Positions 41,339 to 50,163 of a DNA stretch of 64,000 nucleotides are shown piece by piece; positions within the stretch are counted from its first letter, which is position 1, and each line of letters starts with the position of its first letter. The stretch comes from a bacterium (GTDB taxonomy: Bacteria; Pseudomonadota; Alphaproteobacteria; Caulobacterales; Caulobacteraceae). The notes under the pieces were generated by a model that had not been told where the DNA came from, made no database searches, and was given only the letters and a program-made list of their open reading frames with translations. Location of the stretch: the NCBI GenBank assembly GCA_030824495.1, contig JAVBXP010000026.1, positions 43,637 to 107,636 on the forward strand, given 5' to 3'. A program made the position numbers and the translations under genes.

Positions 41339-43072
41339 ATGTACAGACCTGTCGCCATCGCCCTGACCGCCGCTCTGCTGGCGTCCACCGCCAGCACCGC
41401 CGCATCGCCTCCAGCCTATGACGTGCTGATCCGCAACGCCCAGATCTATGACGGATCGGGCGGCGCGCCGTTCAAGGGTGACGTCGCGGTGTCCGAAGGC
41501 CGCATAGCCTATGTCGGCCCCAAGGCTCCGGAGAGCGCCCGCAAGACGATCGACGCCGGCGGCAAGGCGGTTTCGCCCGGCTTCATCAACATGCTGTCCT
41601 GGGCCACCGACAGCCTGATCGCCGACGGGCGAGGGCTGTCGGACCTCAAGCAGGGTGTAACTCTTGAGGTGATGGGCGAGGGGACGTCGATGGGGCCGCT
41701 GAACCCCGAGATGAAGCGCCTGGAAACCCAGCGGATGGGGGACATAAAGTACCCGATCGAGTGGACGACGCTGGATGAGTATCTGACCTGGCTTGAGAAG
41801 CGTGGGATCGCGGTGAACGTCGCCTCGTTCATTGGGGCCGCGACAGTGCGCGAACACGTGTTGGGCGAGGGCGACGTCGATCCCAGCCCTGAGCAATTGT
41901 TGGCCATGCGAAAGCTGGTGGTCGACGCCATGGAGGACGGGGCGCTGGGGGTCGGGTCGTCGTTGATCTACGCGCCGGCCAGTTACGCCGAGACGCCCGA
42001 GCTCACCGCCCTGGCCACCGAGGCGGGGCGTTGCGGCGGCATCTATATCAGCCACATGCGCTCGGAAGCCGACCGTCTGCTGGAAGCCATCGACGAGTTG
42101 ATCGAAATCTCCCGGGTTTCGGGTGCGCCGGCCGAGATCTACCATCTGAAGCAGGCCGGCCGGGCCAATTGGGACAAGCTGGACCCGGCCATCGCCCGCA
42201 TCGAGGCGGCGCGCGCCAAGGGCCAGCGGATCACCGCCGACATGTACAGCTATACGGCCGGCTCCACGGGCCTGGACGCGGCCATGCCGCCCTGGGTCCA
42301 GGCCGGCGGGGTGGAAAAGTGGATCGCCCAGATGAAGGATCCGGCCACGCGCGCCAAGGTCATCGCCGAGATGCGCCAGGAAAAGCCGTCCTTCGAGAAC
42401 CTCTATCGCCACGCAGGGGCCGAAGGGACGCTGCTGGTCGGCTTCAAGAACCCGGCGCTCAAAGGGCTGACAGGCAAGACGCTCGCCGAAGTGGCCAAGG
42501 CGCGCGGCGTGTCGCCCGAGGACGCGGCCATCGACCTGGTGATCGAGGACGGCAGCCGCGTTCAGGTCGTCTATTTCCTGATGTCGGAGGAAAATGTCGC
42601 CCGCCAGACGGCGCTGCCCTGGATGAGCTTCGGCTCGGACGCCTCGGCCCAGGCGCCTGAAGGGGTCTTCCTGAAATCCAGCACCCACCCGCGGGCCTAC
42701 GGCAACTTCGCCCGGGTGCTCGGAAAATATGTGCGCGAGGAAAAGACCACCACCCTGGCCGACGCGGTGCGCCGGCTCTCGGCCTTTCCCGCCCAGAACC
42801 TGGGGCTGACGGATCGGGGACTGCTGAAGGTCGGCTATCACGCCGACGTGGTGGTGTTTGATCCCCAGACTATCGGCGACCACGGGACCTACGAGAAACC
42901 TCAGCAGTTCGCGACCGGGGTCAGCCATGTGCTGGTCAACGGCAAGCTGGTGCTGACCGATGGAGAGCCCACCGGGGTCGCCGCCGGCCAAGCGGTGCGC
43001 GGCCGGGCCTGGAAAGGCTGGGAAGGCGGCGGCTGCAAGCCCACCGCCAAGGATTGGAGCTGGGCCTGGTGA
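41339..43072 (+). CDS. Exported D-aminoacylase-like amidohydrolase
   Basis: The 577-residue product has a signal peptide (MYRPVAIALTAALLASTAST) and an amidohydrolase fold of the N-acyl-D-amino-acid deacylase type. Signs are YDVLIRNAQIYDGSGGAPF, a PGFINMLSWATDSLIADGRG segment where related enzymes have HxH, SSLIYAPASYAETPEL, YISHMRSEADRLLEAIDELI, VHHLK-like IYHLKQAGRANW, and a late GLTDRGLLKVGYHADVVVFDP. The usual HxH metal pair is not present in the FINMLSWAT stretch, as in a subgroup of this family. The stop overlaps the amidase start (GTGA), suggesting a shared pathway. Confidence 0.85.
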   Translation: MYRPVAIALTAALLASTASTAASPPAYDVLIRNAQIYDGSGGAPFKGDVAVSEGRIAYVGPKAPESARKTIDAGGKAVSPGFINMLSWATDSLIADGRGLSDLKQGVTLEVMGEGTSMGPLNPEMKRLETQRMGDIKYPIEWTTLDEYLTWLEKRGIAVNVASFIGAATVREHVLGEGDVDPSPEQLLAMRKLVVDAMEDGALGVGSSLIYAPASYAETPELTALATEAGRCGGIYISHMRSEADRLLEAIDELIEISRVSGAPAEIYHLKQAGRANWDKLDPAIARIEAARAKGQRITADMYSYTAGSTGLDAAMPPWVQAGGVEKWIAQMKDPATRAKVIAEMRQEKPSFENLYRHAGAEGTLLVGFKNPALKGLTGKTLAEVAKARGVSPEDAAIDLVIEDGSRVQVVYFLMSEENVARQTALPWMSFGSDASAQAPEGVFLKSSTHPRAYGNFARVLGKYVREEKTTTLADAVRRLSAFPAQNLGLTDRGLLKVGYHADVVVFDPQTIGDHGTYEKPQQFATGVSHVLVNGKLVLTDGEPTGVAAGQAVRGRAWKGWEGGGCKPTAKDWSWAW

Positions 43073-44337
43073 CCCCGGCGCAGGCCAGGGCGCGTATCGA
43101 CCGTTTCGGCGGGAAGCTGAACACCTTCACCCAGGTCTTCGAGCCGGCGGCCGGCGATGGACCGACCTTCGCCATCAAGGACATGATCGACTTCGCCGGC
43201 GTACCGACTGGCGGCGGCGGGCGTTTGCCGCTCGATCCATCCCCGGCGCGTCATGCGGCCGGAGTGGAGCGGTTGCTGGAAGCGGGATGGGCCGCGGTCG
43301 GCAAGACCCAGACCGTTGAGCTGGCCTATGGCGGCTGGGGAACAAACCGTGCGGTGGGGGCGCCTTGGAACCCTTGGGACGCCGAGGTGCATCGCGCGCC
43401 AGGCGGGTCGTCCAGCGGCTCGGCGGTCGCCGTGGCTGCCGGGCTCTGCGACGTGGCCCTGGGGACTGACACCGGCGGGTCTGTCCGCATTCCTGCGGCG
43501 GCTTGCGGCGTGGTCGGGCTGAAGCCGGGGAGGGGCCTGGTGTCACTGCGCGGCGTTCACGATCTGGCGCCGAGTCTCGACACGCTTGGAACCCTGGCGC
43601 GCAGCGTCGCCGATGCTGCCTGGGCTCTGGAAATCATATCTCGGCCAGACGCGGCTGATGTCGGGCGCGGGACGTTTGACGCCGAGGCCGCCCTGAAGCG
43701 CGACGTGCGCGGCTGGCGGGTCGCAGCCTTGGCTCCTGGCGACATCGCCGATCTGGAGCCGGAGATCGCCCGCCTCTACCTGCTGGCGCTGGAGGGGCTG
43801 CGCGCGGCTGGGGTCGAGGTCGTCATCACCACGCCGCCGCGCCCGCTCTCGGCCTATTTCGCGCCCAATGGCGTGCTGATGGCCGCCGAGGGCTGGCGGC
43901 TGCGGGGCGCCCGGATCGAGGCCCATGCCGACCAGATGGATCCTTGGATCGTCAGCCGCTTCCAGGTCGGCCGCGACGTCACTGACGCCCAGCTGGACCA
44001 GGCTCGCCGTCGCCGGGGCGAGGATCAAGCCGAGTTCCAGGGCTGGCTCTCGGACTATTCGGCCTTGGTCTGTCCGACCGCGCCGATCGAGGCGCCGCCC
44101 ATCGCGAGCGTCGATGAGACCGTCTCCCCGCTTTCCAGCCTCACCCGCGCTGGCAACTATCTCGACCTGCCGGCCGCCAGCGTGCCGTGCGGCCTGACGG
44201 GCGACGGCATGCCGGCCGGCTTACAGATCATGGGCGGCGCGCGGGACGAAGCCTCAGTGGTCGCCTTGGCGGCGGCCTTCGAACGGGTGTCGGGCTGGAG
44301 CGGGCGGATGCCCGATCTGTCGGGCTTCGAGGCCTAA
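43069..44337 (+). CDS. Amidase-signature family amidase
   Basis: The 422-residue product has the Ser-cisSer-Lys catalytic set of the amidase family: Lys37 in FAIKDMIDFAGVPT, Ser114 in APGGSSSGSAVAVAAG and the nucleophile Ser138 in TDTGGSVRIPAAACG. There is no tRNA-amidotransferase context, so it is a free amidase with unknown substrate. The GTG at 43069 overlaps the upstream TGA; a TTG at 43054 is also in frame. It is probably cytoplasmic. Confidence 0.88.
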   Translation: MTPAQARARIDRFGGKLNTFTQVFEPAAGDGPTFAIKDMIDFAGVPTGGGGRLPLDPSPARHAAGVERLLEAGWAAVGKTQTVELAYGGWGTNRAVGAPWNPWDAEVHRAPGGSSSGSAVAVAAGLCDVALGTDTGGSVRIPAAACGVVGLKPGRGLVSLRGVHDLAPSLDTLGTLARSVADAAWALEIISRPDAADVGRGTFDAEAALKRDVRGWRVAALAPGDIADLEPEIARLYLLALEGLRAAGVEVVITTPPRPLSAYFAPNGVLMAAEGWRLRGARIEAHADQMDPWIVSRFQVGRDVTDAQLDQARRRRGEDQAEFQGWLSDYSALVCPTAPIEAPPIASVDETVSPLSSLTRAGNYLDLPAASVPCGLTGDGMPAGLQIMGGARDEASVVALAAAFERVSGWSGRMPDLSGFEA

Positions 44338-44363
44338 CAGGCCCCCCATCCATCCGTTCGACA

Positions 44364-44384
44364 TAGCCGGCCTTGAGCCGGCTA
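44364..44384. repeat. Intergenic palindrome
   Basis: The eight-base arms TAGCCGGC and GCCGGCTA with a five-base loop lie between the convergent amidase and GNAT genes. The surrounding GAGCCGGCTACCCATAG has the look of a dispersed intergenic repeat of this genus, but only one copy is in the window. Confidence 0.5.
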
Positions 44385-44432
44385 CCCATAGACACCGAGG
44401 TAGGGGTTTGCCTGAGCCGATCGCGTGTATGG

Positions 44433-44455
44433 ATCACCGGGACAAGCCCGGTGAT
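44433..44455. repeat. Dispersed palindrome, copy 1 (core CCGGGACAAGCCCGG)
   Basis: Nine-base arms ATCACCGGG and CCCGGTGAT surround the loop ACAAG. The core CCGGGACAAGCCCGG recurs in inverse orientation at 57646-57674, so this is a family of repeats. Confidence 0.65.
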
Positions 44456-44482
44456 GACGAGATGGGGAGGAAGATGCGCGGG

Positions 44483-45016
44483 CTAAAGCCACGCCCTTTC
44501 CAAGCGCAGCAGGCGGTAGGGCACGTCGCGTCCGTGTGGCTTGGAGAACTTCTCCACCTCGCCGATGTAGCGGAAACCGAGGGCCTCAAGCACCTTGCCG
44601 GACGCCGAATTCTCCGCCGCATGGCCCGCGACCAAGTGATCGAGGTCTAGCGTCTGAAACGCGAAGTCGCGGACCGCTCCGGCCGCCTCCCGGGCATAGC
44701 CCTTGCCCCAATGGGTCTCGTCGAAGAAGTAGCCGAGTTCAGCGCCGCCGGAGCCGATGGCGTCGATGTCGGCGCAGCCTATGACCTGGCCCCCCAGAGT
44801 GCAGGCGAAGCGATAGGCCTCGCCTGCGCGCCACTCCTGGCCGTGGACGTCCACCCACTCGGCCATGGCCTCCAGCGTCGGGGGCCATGGCGCGAGGCGC
44901 AGCATCCGCGTGACGTTCCAGTTCGATTGGATTTCCACCAGCCGGGAGGCGTCGTCTGGTTCGAAAGGCCTGAGACTAAGGCGCTCGGTGGTGAGGCGGA
45001 TGCTGCGGTCGATCAT
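44483..45016 (-). CDS. GNAT-family N-acetyltransferase (RimJ/RimL type)
   Basis: The 177-residue product starts MIDRSIRLTTERLSLRPFEP, has AGEAYRFACTLGGQVIGCAD, GYFFDETHWGKGYAREAAGA, and HAAENSASGKVLEALGFRYI, the normal order for ribosomal-protein-type acetyltransferases acting on small molecules or protein N-termini. The start overlaps the stop of the GST gene by one base. The acceptor is unknown. Confidence 0.87.
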   Translation of the reverse strand: MIDRSIRLTTERLSLRPFEPDDASRLVEIQSNWNVTRMLRLAPWPPTLEAMAEWVDVHGQEWRAGEAYRFACTLGGQVIGCADIDAIGSGGAELGYFFDETHWGKGYAREAAGAVRDFAFQTLDLDHLVAGHAAENSASGKVLEALGFRYIGEVEKFSKPHGRDVPYRLLRLERAWL

Positions 45017-45708
45017 CAGGCCGTCTGCTTGGCCTGCTCGCGTGCAGCGGCCTGTTGCTCAGCGATGGCCTGGCGGGTCTCGGCGATCAATCGCGCGGCG
45101 ATGGGATCGGTCTGGATCGACGTCCAGTAGGCGGCGAGCTTCGGCAGGCCCTCCAGCGGATCGGGCGTGCCGAACAAGTTCGGGATCCATTCGGTCGCCA
45201 GGACCAATTGCGGGACTATGGCGCCGTCGGCCTGGGTGAGGGCGCTTCCGACCGCGTAGCCGTCCGATCCGATGAAGGTCTCCAGATAGGCCAGGGCCTC
45301 GGCGACCTTGCGAGAGGCGTCGTGGATGGCCTGCGTCTCCCAGTGGCGGCGCGAGCGGCCTGCGAAGTTGAACAGCGGGACCATGGCCATCACCACATAG
45401 AAGTCGCAGATCCGCGACAGCAGCCGCATCCGCGCCCGCTCCCACGGATCGTCCGGGCGAAGCGACGGGGTCGGATAGGCGTCTTCGAGGTATTCGCAGA
45501 TGACTTCGGATTCCGGCAGCACCCGGCCGTCGTCGAGCACCAGGGCCGGGACCCGGCCGATCGGATTGACGTTGAAGTATTCGGCCTTGGATTCGCTCGT
45601 CGCCCCAAAGCCTGGCGGTCGGATCACCTCGACCTCTATCCCCTTGGCGTAGAGCAGCAGGCGCACGCGCGTGGGGAAGGGCGAGTCATAGGTCTGAAAC
45701 AGTTTCAC
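45016..45708 (-). CDS. Glutathione S-transferase family protein
   Basis: The 230-residue product has an N-terminal thioredoxin-like domain (MKLFQTYDSPFPTRVRLLLY, VNPIGRVPALVLDDGRVLPE, SEVICEYLEDAYP) and an all-helical C-terminal domain with ALAYLETFIGSDGYAVGSAL, TQADGAIVPQLV. The SPF/PTRVR stretch replaces the classic catalytic Ser/Cys motif SPYSRK. It is coupled to the GNAT gene downstream. Substrate unknown. Confidence 0.9.
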   Translation of the reverse strand: MKLFQTYDSPFPTRVRLLLYAKGIEVEVIRPPGFGATSESKAEYFNVNPIGRVPALVLDDGRVLPESEVICEYLEDAYPTPSLRPDDPWERARMRLLSRICDFYVVMAMVPLFNFAGRSRRHWETQAIHDASRKVAEALAYLETFIGSDGYAVGSALTQADGAIVPQLVLATEWIPNLFGTPDPLEGLPKLAAYWTSIQTDPIAARLIAETRQAIAEQQAAAREQAKQTA

Positions 45709-45784
45709 CGGTTCGTCCTCCCAAAACGAATTGGTCGGTGACAGCTTGGCAGGCGTTGGGTAATCCGCAAGTCAGGAGGCCCCA

Positions 45785-46369
45785 ATGAACACCGAAGACG
45801 TCCTCGAAGAATTCCGCGCCTCGGGCGCTCTGCGCGAAGGGCACTTCGTCCTGTCCAGCGGGCTGCACTCCGGCACCTTCCTGCAGAAGAACTTGGTCTT
45901 CCAGTATCCGGAGCGCACCGAGCGGCTCTGCAAGGCGCTGGCGGCCAAGATCGTCGAGGCGGTGGGCGAGGTCGATCTCTGCATTTCACCGGCGGTCGGC
46001 GGCATCATTCCCGGCTATGAGACCGCCCGTCATCTGGGCGTGCCCTCGATGTACGTCGAGCGTGAAGGCGGCTCGTTCAAGCTGCGCCGCGCCTTCTCGA
46101 TCCCGCCCGGCGCGCGGATCGCCATGGTCGAGGACATCGTCTCCACCGGTCTGTCGTCGCGTGAATGCGTCGAGGCGATCAAGGCGGCCGGCGGCAATGT
46201 CGTGGTCGCGGCCTGCATCGTGGACCGCTCTGGCGGCCGCGCCGACCCTGGTGCGCCGTTCGTCGCTCTGGCCCGCCTGGACGTGCCGGCCTATCCGGCC
46301 GACCAACTGCCGCCGGAACTGGCGGCCATTCCGATCGAGGACCCGGGCAGCCGTCGCCTGCACGGGTGA
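45785..46369 (+). CDS. pyrE: Orotate phosphoribosyltransferase
   Basis: PyrE joins orotate to PRPP in pyrimidine synthesis. The 194-residue product has the PRPP-binding signature [20 protein letters not shown], plus [30 protein letters not shown] and [23 protein letters not shown] helices. AGGAGG lies before the ATG. Apart from pyrB at the left edge it is the only other pyrimidine gene in the window. Confidence 0.95.
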   Translation: MNTEDVLEEFRASGALREGHFVLSSGLHSGTFLQKNLVFQYPERTERLCKALAAKIVEAVGEVDLCISPAVGGIIPGYETARHLGVPSMYVEREGGSFKLRRAFSIPPGARIAMVEDIVSTGLSSRECVEAIKAAGGNVVVAACIVDRSGGRADPGAPFVALARLDVPAYPADQLPPELAAIPIEDPGSRRLHG

Positions 46370-46433
46370 TTTCCAGGCCGCTCGAGCCTATTTCCAGATC
46401 AGTCCGCCATCGCGGCGATAGTGGAGTAACCAG

Positions 46434-47192
46434 ATGAGCCGACTGCGCTTAGGGGTGAATATCGACCACGTGGCGACCATCCGGAACGCACGTGGGAGCA
46501 CCTATCCCGATCCTGTCCGGGCGGCCGAACTGGCGATCGCGGCGGGCGCCGACGGCATCACCGCCCACCTGCGCGAAGATCGCCGGCATATCTCCGACGC
46601 CGACATCGAGGCGCTGGCGGTCATCACCCGCAAGCGCGGCCGGCCGCTGAACTTCGAGATGGCGGTGACGGCCGAGATGGAGGCCATCGCCCTGGCCCAC
46701 CTGCCGCACGCCGCCTGCCTGGTGCCCGAGCGGCGCGAGGAACGCACGACGGAGGGCGGCCTCGACGTCGCGGGCGGTCACAATCACATCGCGCCGGTTG
46801 TCCGCAAGCTGGTGGACGCGGGCGTGCGGGTCTCCTGCTTCATCGACGCCGATCCGGCCCAGGCCGCCGCGTCCCAGGCAATGGGCGCCCAGGTGGTTGA
46901 GCTGCATACCGGCGCCTATTGCGACGCGGTACGCGAAGGCTCGGCCGACGCGGGGCGGCTGCTCGCCAATCTGAAGACCACCGCCGCCGAAGCCGCGCGC
47001 CTGGGCCTTGAAGTCCACGCCGGCCACGGGATCGACTATGAGACGGTCAAGGCGGTCGCCGAGATCCCCGAACTGGCCGAGCTCAACATCGGGCACTTCC
47101 TGATCGGCGAGGCGATCTTCGTCGGCCTGACGCCGGCCATCCAACGCATGCGCAGCCTGATGGACCAGGCCCGGATCGGGAGAGCGGCTTGA
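46434..47192 (+). CDS. pdxJ: Pyridoxine 5'-phosphate synthase
   Basis: PdxJ forms pyridoxine 5'-phosphate from 1-deoxyxylulose 5-phosphate and 3-amino-2-oxopropyl phosphate. The 252-residue product shows [66 protein letters not shown], and the C-terminal [20 protein letters not shown] with [15 protein letters not shown]. It overlaps acpS by four bases. Confidence 0.96.
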   Translation: MSRLRLGVNIDHVATIRNARGSTYPDPVRAAELAIAAGADGITAHLREDRRHISDADIEALAVITRKRGRPLNFEMAVTAEMEAIALAHLPHAACLVPERREERTTEGGLDVAGGHNHIAPVVRKLVDAGVRVSCFIDADPAQAAASQAMGAQVVELHTGAYCDAVREGSADAGRLLANLKTTAAEAARLGLEVHAGHGIDYETVKAVAEIPELAELNIGHFLIGEAIFVGLTPAIQRMRSLMDQARIGRAA

Positions 47193-47587
47193 TCATCGGG
47201 ATCGGCTCGGACCTCTCCGATATCCGCCGTGTCGCCGACACGCTGACGCGTTTCGGCGAGCGCTTCACCAATCGCATCTTCACCGAGATCGAACGCACCC
47301 GTTCAGAACGCAAGCCGGACCGCGCCTCGAGCTACGCTAAGCGCTTCGCGGCCAAGGAGGCCTGCGCCAAGGCGCTGGGCACCGGCATGCGGGCGGGGGT
47401 GTTCTGGCGCGACATGGGTGTCGTCAACATGCGCTCGGGCCAGCCGACCATGGCGCTGACCGGTGGGGCGCTGAAGCGGTTGGAAGCCATGACGCCCCCG
47501 GGCCACAAGGCGGTGATCCACCTGTCGCTGACCGACGACCACCCCTACGCCCAGGCGTTCGTGATCATCGAGGCGTTGCCGGAATAG
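47189..47587 (+). CDS. acpS: Holo-[acyl-carrier-protein] synthase
   Basis: AcpS transfers the phosphopantetheine arm from CoA to acyl carrier protein. The 132-residue product has [34 protein letters not shown], and [20 protein letters not shown], with the metal-binding Asp and Glu in place. It starts at a TTG that overlaps the pdxJ TGA (TTGA); no ATG is available before the conserved GIGSDL. pdxJ-acpS is a conserved pair. Confidence 0.95.
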   Translation: MIIGIGSDLSDIRRVADTLTRFGERFTNRIFTEIERTRSERKPDRASSYAKRFAAKEACAKALGTGMRAGVFWRDMGVVNMRSGQPTMALTGGALKRLEAMTPPGHKAVIHLSLTDDHPYAQAFVIIEALPE

Positions 47588-47597
47588 GCCTCTTTGG

Positions 47598-48491
47598 CTA
47601 GGCCCGGGCCAAGCGCCGTTGAAGGGTCGGCCAGAAGATGTTGATGGCCAGGCCGCTCATCACCAGGCCCGCGGCCAGCAGCTTCCAGGGCGGCAGGCTC
47701 TCGCCGAGCCAGATCGCCGAAGCGCCCATCCCGAATACAGGCACCAACATCGCCATGGGCGTGATCACCGCGGCCGGGTGGCGTGACAGCAGCCAGCCCC
47801 AGGCGGCGTAGCCGAACAGGGTGTTGCCGACCGACTGCCACAGCACCGCGGCCCAGGTTGCGGTATCGGCGGCGCGCACGCCCTGGATCATCGCCTGCGG
47901 TCCCTCAAAGACCAGGGCCAGGATGAGCAGCGGCGGGACCGAGAACAGGCTGGCCCAAACCACATAGGCCAGCATGTTGACCTTGCCGGCGGCCTTGGAG
48001 AAGGCGTTGCCGCCGGCCCAGCTCGCTGCGGCGATGAGAACCAGGGCCAGGCCGAGCGGGGTCACCGAGGCGTCGGTGTGGGCGACGATGACCACCAGTC
48101 CCACCGCCGCGAGCCCCAGGGCGACCAGTTGGAAGCTGCGAATGCTCTCCTTGGCCAGCCACATGGCCAGACCGATGGTGAAGAACACCTGGGTCTGCAC
48201 GACCAGCGACGCCAGGCCCGGGGAAATGAAGCCGCTCATCGCAATGTAGAGCAGGCCAAATTGGCCCGCACCGATCAGCACGCCATAGGCCGCGAGGTTG
48301 CGCCAAGGCACGTCGGGTTTCTTCAGGAAGAACACCGCCGGCAGCAGGGCGAAGGTGAAGCGCAGCGCCGCGAAGGTGAGCGGCGGCAGATGGTCGAGGC
48401 CGATCCGGATGACCACGAAATTCGTGCCCCACACCGCCACGACGGCGACCGCGAGGAGAACGTGCAGCCAGGGGAGGGCGGATCGACTCAT
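47598..48491 (-). CDS. EamA/DMT-family transporter
   Basis: The 297-residue product is a ten-helix drug/metabolite transporter with two EamA repeats, seen as WGTNFVVIRIGLDHLPPLTF near the start and AASWAGGNAFSKAAGKVNML at the second repeat, and SVGNTLFGYAAWGWLLSRHP later. The family includes amino-acid exporters such as YdcZ/RhaT-related ones. Substrate unknown. It is convergent with acpS. Confidence 0.9.
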   Translation of the reverse strand: MSRSALPWLHVLLAVAVVAVWGTNFVVIRIGLDHLPPLTFAALRFTFALLPAVFFLKKPDVPWRNLAAYGVLIGAGQFGLLYIAMSGFISPGLASLVVQTQVFFTIGLAMWLAKESIRSFQLVALGLAAVGLVVIVAHTDASVTPLGLALVLIAAASWAGGNAFSKAAGKVNMLAYVVWASLFSVPPLLILALVFEGPQAMIQGVRAADTATWAAVLWQSVGNTLFGYAAWGWLLSRHPAAVITPMAMLVPVFGMGASAIWLGESLPPWKLLAAGLVMSGLAINIFWPTLQRRLARA

Positions 48492-48682
48492 GGCGCTACC
48501 TCATAGACCCTGTAAGCTCCGCTGCAATCGCCGAGGGGCGCATCGCCCTCTTCTTGGCGCCGGGCGTCACCTGCGCCTTTACGGCGCGTGACACAGAGTT
48601 CACGGGCGGCGCGCTTGCTCCCGGCGTATGCAGCGTCTAGCTAGGCAAAATGTCCGTCAGTTTCGGACAAATCGCAGGACCC

Positions 48683-49468
48683 ATGATGACCGACAGCGCA
48701 AAGACCTCGGATGCTCCGGACAAATCCGGCGCCATGAACGAGTTCGTGGAGATCGTGAAAACGGTCGCCTACGCCCTGCTCATCGCGCTGTTCCTGCGCG
48801 TGCTGTTCTTCCAGCCCTTCACCATTCCGTCGGCCTCGATGGAGCCGACGCTGCTCGAGGGCGACTACATCATCGTCTCCAAATATTCCTACGGCTACTC
48901 GCGCCACTCGATCCCGTTCAGCCCGCCGATCTTCGATGGCCGGATCATGGGGCGCGTCCCCAACCGCGGCGACGTGATCGTCTTCAAGCTCCCGCGCGAC
49001 GGCCGCACCGACTACATCAAGCGCCTGATCGGGCTGCCCGGCGACCGGGTGCAGATGCGCGAAGGCCGCTTGTGGATCAACGACAAGGAAATCCCGCGCG
49101 AGGCCTTGCCCCCGGTGATGATCGATTCCGGCTACGGCTTCACGCGCAACGTCCAGCGCTACAAGGAAACCTTCCCAAATGGTCGCCAATTCGTGACCTA
49201 CGACTTCGGTCCTGACGGCGCGGTGGACAACACCCCGACCTTCGTCGTGCCGGAGGGCCACTACTTCTTCATGGGCGACAACCGCGACAACTCGCTCGAC
49301 AGCCGCGTGCCGCCCGCCGAGGACGGCGTCGGCTTCGTGCCGGCCGAGAACCTGGTCGGCAAGGCGCAGATCATCATGTTGTCCTGGAATCCAGGCGCCT
49401 CGCTCTTCAAGCCCTGGACCTGGGTGCTCAACGCCCGGCCTGAGCGTTTCTTCACCGTCCTTCAATGA
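48683..49468 (+). CDS. lepB: Signal peptidase I
   Basis: LepB removes signal peptides at the outer face of the inner membrane. The 261-residue product has one membrane helix (VAYALLIALFLRVLFF), the catalytic Ser in FTIPSASMEPTLLEGD, the Lys in DYIKRLIGLPGDRVQM and the box GHYFFMGDNRDNSLDSR. I start at the ATG at 48683, after AGGA; an ATG at 48650 would add 11 residues. It overlaps rnc by ATGA. Confidence 0.95.
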   Translation: MMTDSAKTSDAPDKSGAMNEFVEIVKTVAYALLIALFLRVLFFQPFTIPSASMEPTLLEGDYIIVSKYSYGYSRHSIPFSPPIFDGRIMGRVPNRGDVIVFKLPRDGRTDYIKRLIGLPGDRVQMREGRLWINDKEIPREALPPVMIDSGYGFTRNVQRYKETFPNGRQFVTYDFGPDGAVDNTPTFVVPEGHYFFMGDNRDNSLDSRVPPAEDGVGFVPAENLVGKAQIIMLSWNPGASLFKPWTWVLNARPERFFTVLQ

Positions 49469-50163
49469 ACAAGCGCGAAGCAGCGGTCGCCGAGCTTGAG
49501 GGCCGGATCGGCCACACCTTTCATGACCGCGAGCTTCTGGAACGCACCCTGACCCACGCCAGCGTGGGCGACGGGGCGTTGAAGGTGCGCCATTACGAGC
49601 GGCTGGAGTTCCTGGGCGACCGGGTGCTCAACCTGCTCGCGGCCGAACGGCTGATGGCGCTCAATCCAGATGCGCGCGAAGGCGAAATGAGCCGCCTGAT
49701 GGCCGGGCTCGTGAACTATCACGCCTGCGCCCGGGTCGCCCGGCGGATCGGCCTGCCCAACGCGCTGCGAATGGCGGCCAGCGCCACCAAAATCGGGGCT
49801 CGCGACAAGGACACCGTCCTGGGCGACGCCTGCGAGGCGCTGATCGGCGCGCTCTATATCGACGATGGGTTGGAGGCCGCCCGGGCCTTCTTCCTGGAGT
49901 TCTGGACCGAGGAATTCGCCCTCCTGGACGAGCCGCGGATCAAGGATCCGAAGACCCAGTTGCAGGAATGGGCGCAGGGACGTGGTATGGCTCTTCCAGC
50001 CTACAAGGTCGTGGGCCGTGAAGGCCCCGATCACGCGCCGTCGTTCACCGTCTCGGTGACCGTCGGCGATTACGAGCCCGAGCTTGCCCAGGGACCGTCC
50101 CGCCAAGAGGCCGAAAAGGCCGCGGCCCTGATAATGTTGTTGAAACGAGAAGGACCTCTATGA
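49465..50163 (+). CDS. rnc: Ribonuclease III
   Basis: RNase III cuts double-stranded RNA in rRNA processing and regulation. The 232-residue product has LERTLTHASVG, the active-site box RLEFLGDRVLNLL, TVLGDACEALIGALYIDDG and a C-terminal dsRNA-binding domain (DPKTQLQEWAQGRGMALPAY, GPSRQEAEKAAALIML). It overlaps both neighbours by four bases, as lepB-rnc-era operons often do. Confidence 0.97.
   Translation: MNKREAAVAELEGRIGHTFHDRELLERTLTHASVGDGALKVRHYERLEFLGDRVLNLLAAERLMALNPDAREGEMSRLMAGLVNYHACARVARRIGLPNALRMAASATKIGARDKDTVLGDACEALIGALYIDDGLEAARAFFLEFWTEEFALLDEPRIKDPKTQLQEWAQGRGMALPAYKVVGREGPDHAPSFTVSVTVGDYEPELAQGPSRQEAEKAAALIMLLKREGPL

Noticed and set aside
41327..42991. 554-codon minus-strand frame
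   Set aside because: Antisense to the D-aminoacylase-like gene and lacking any recognisable motif.
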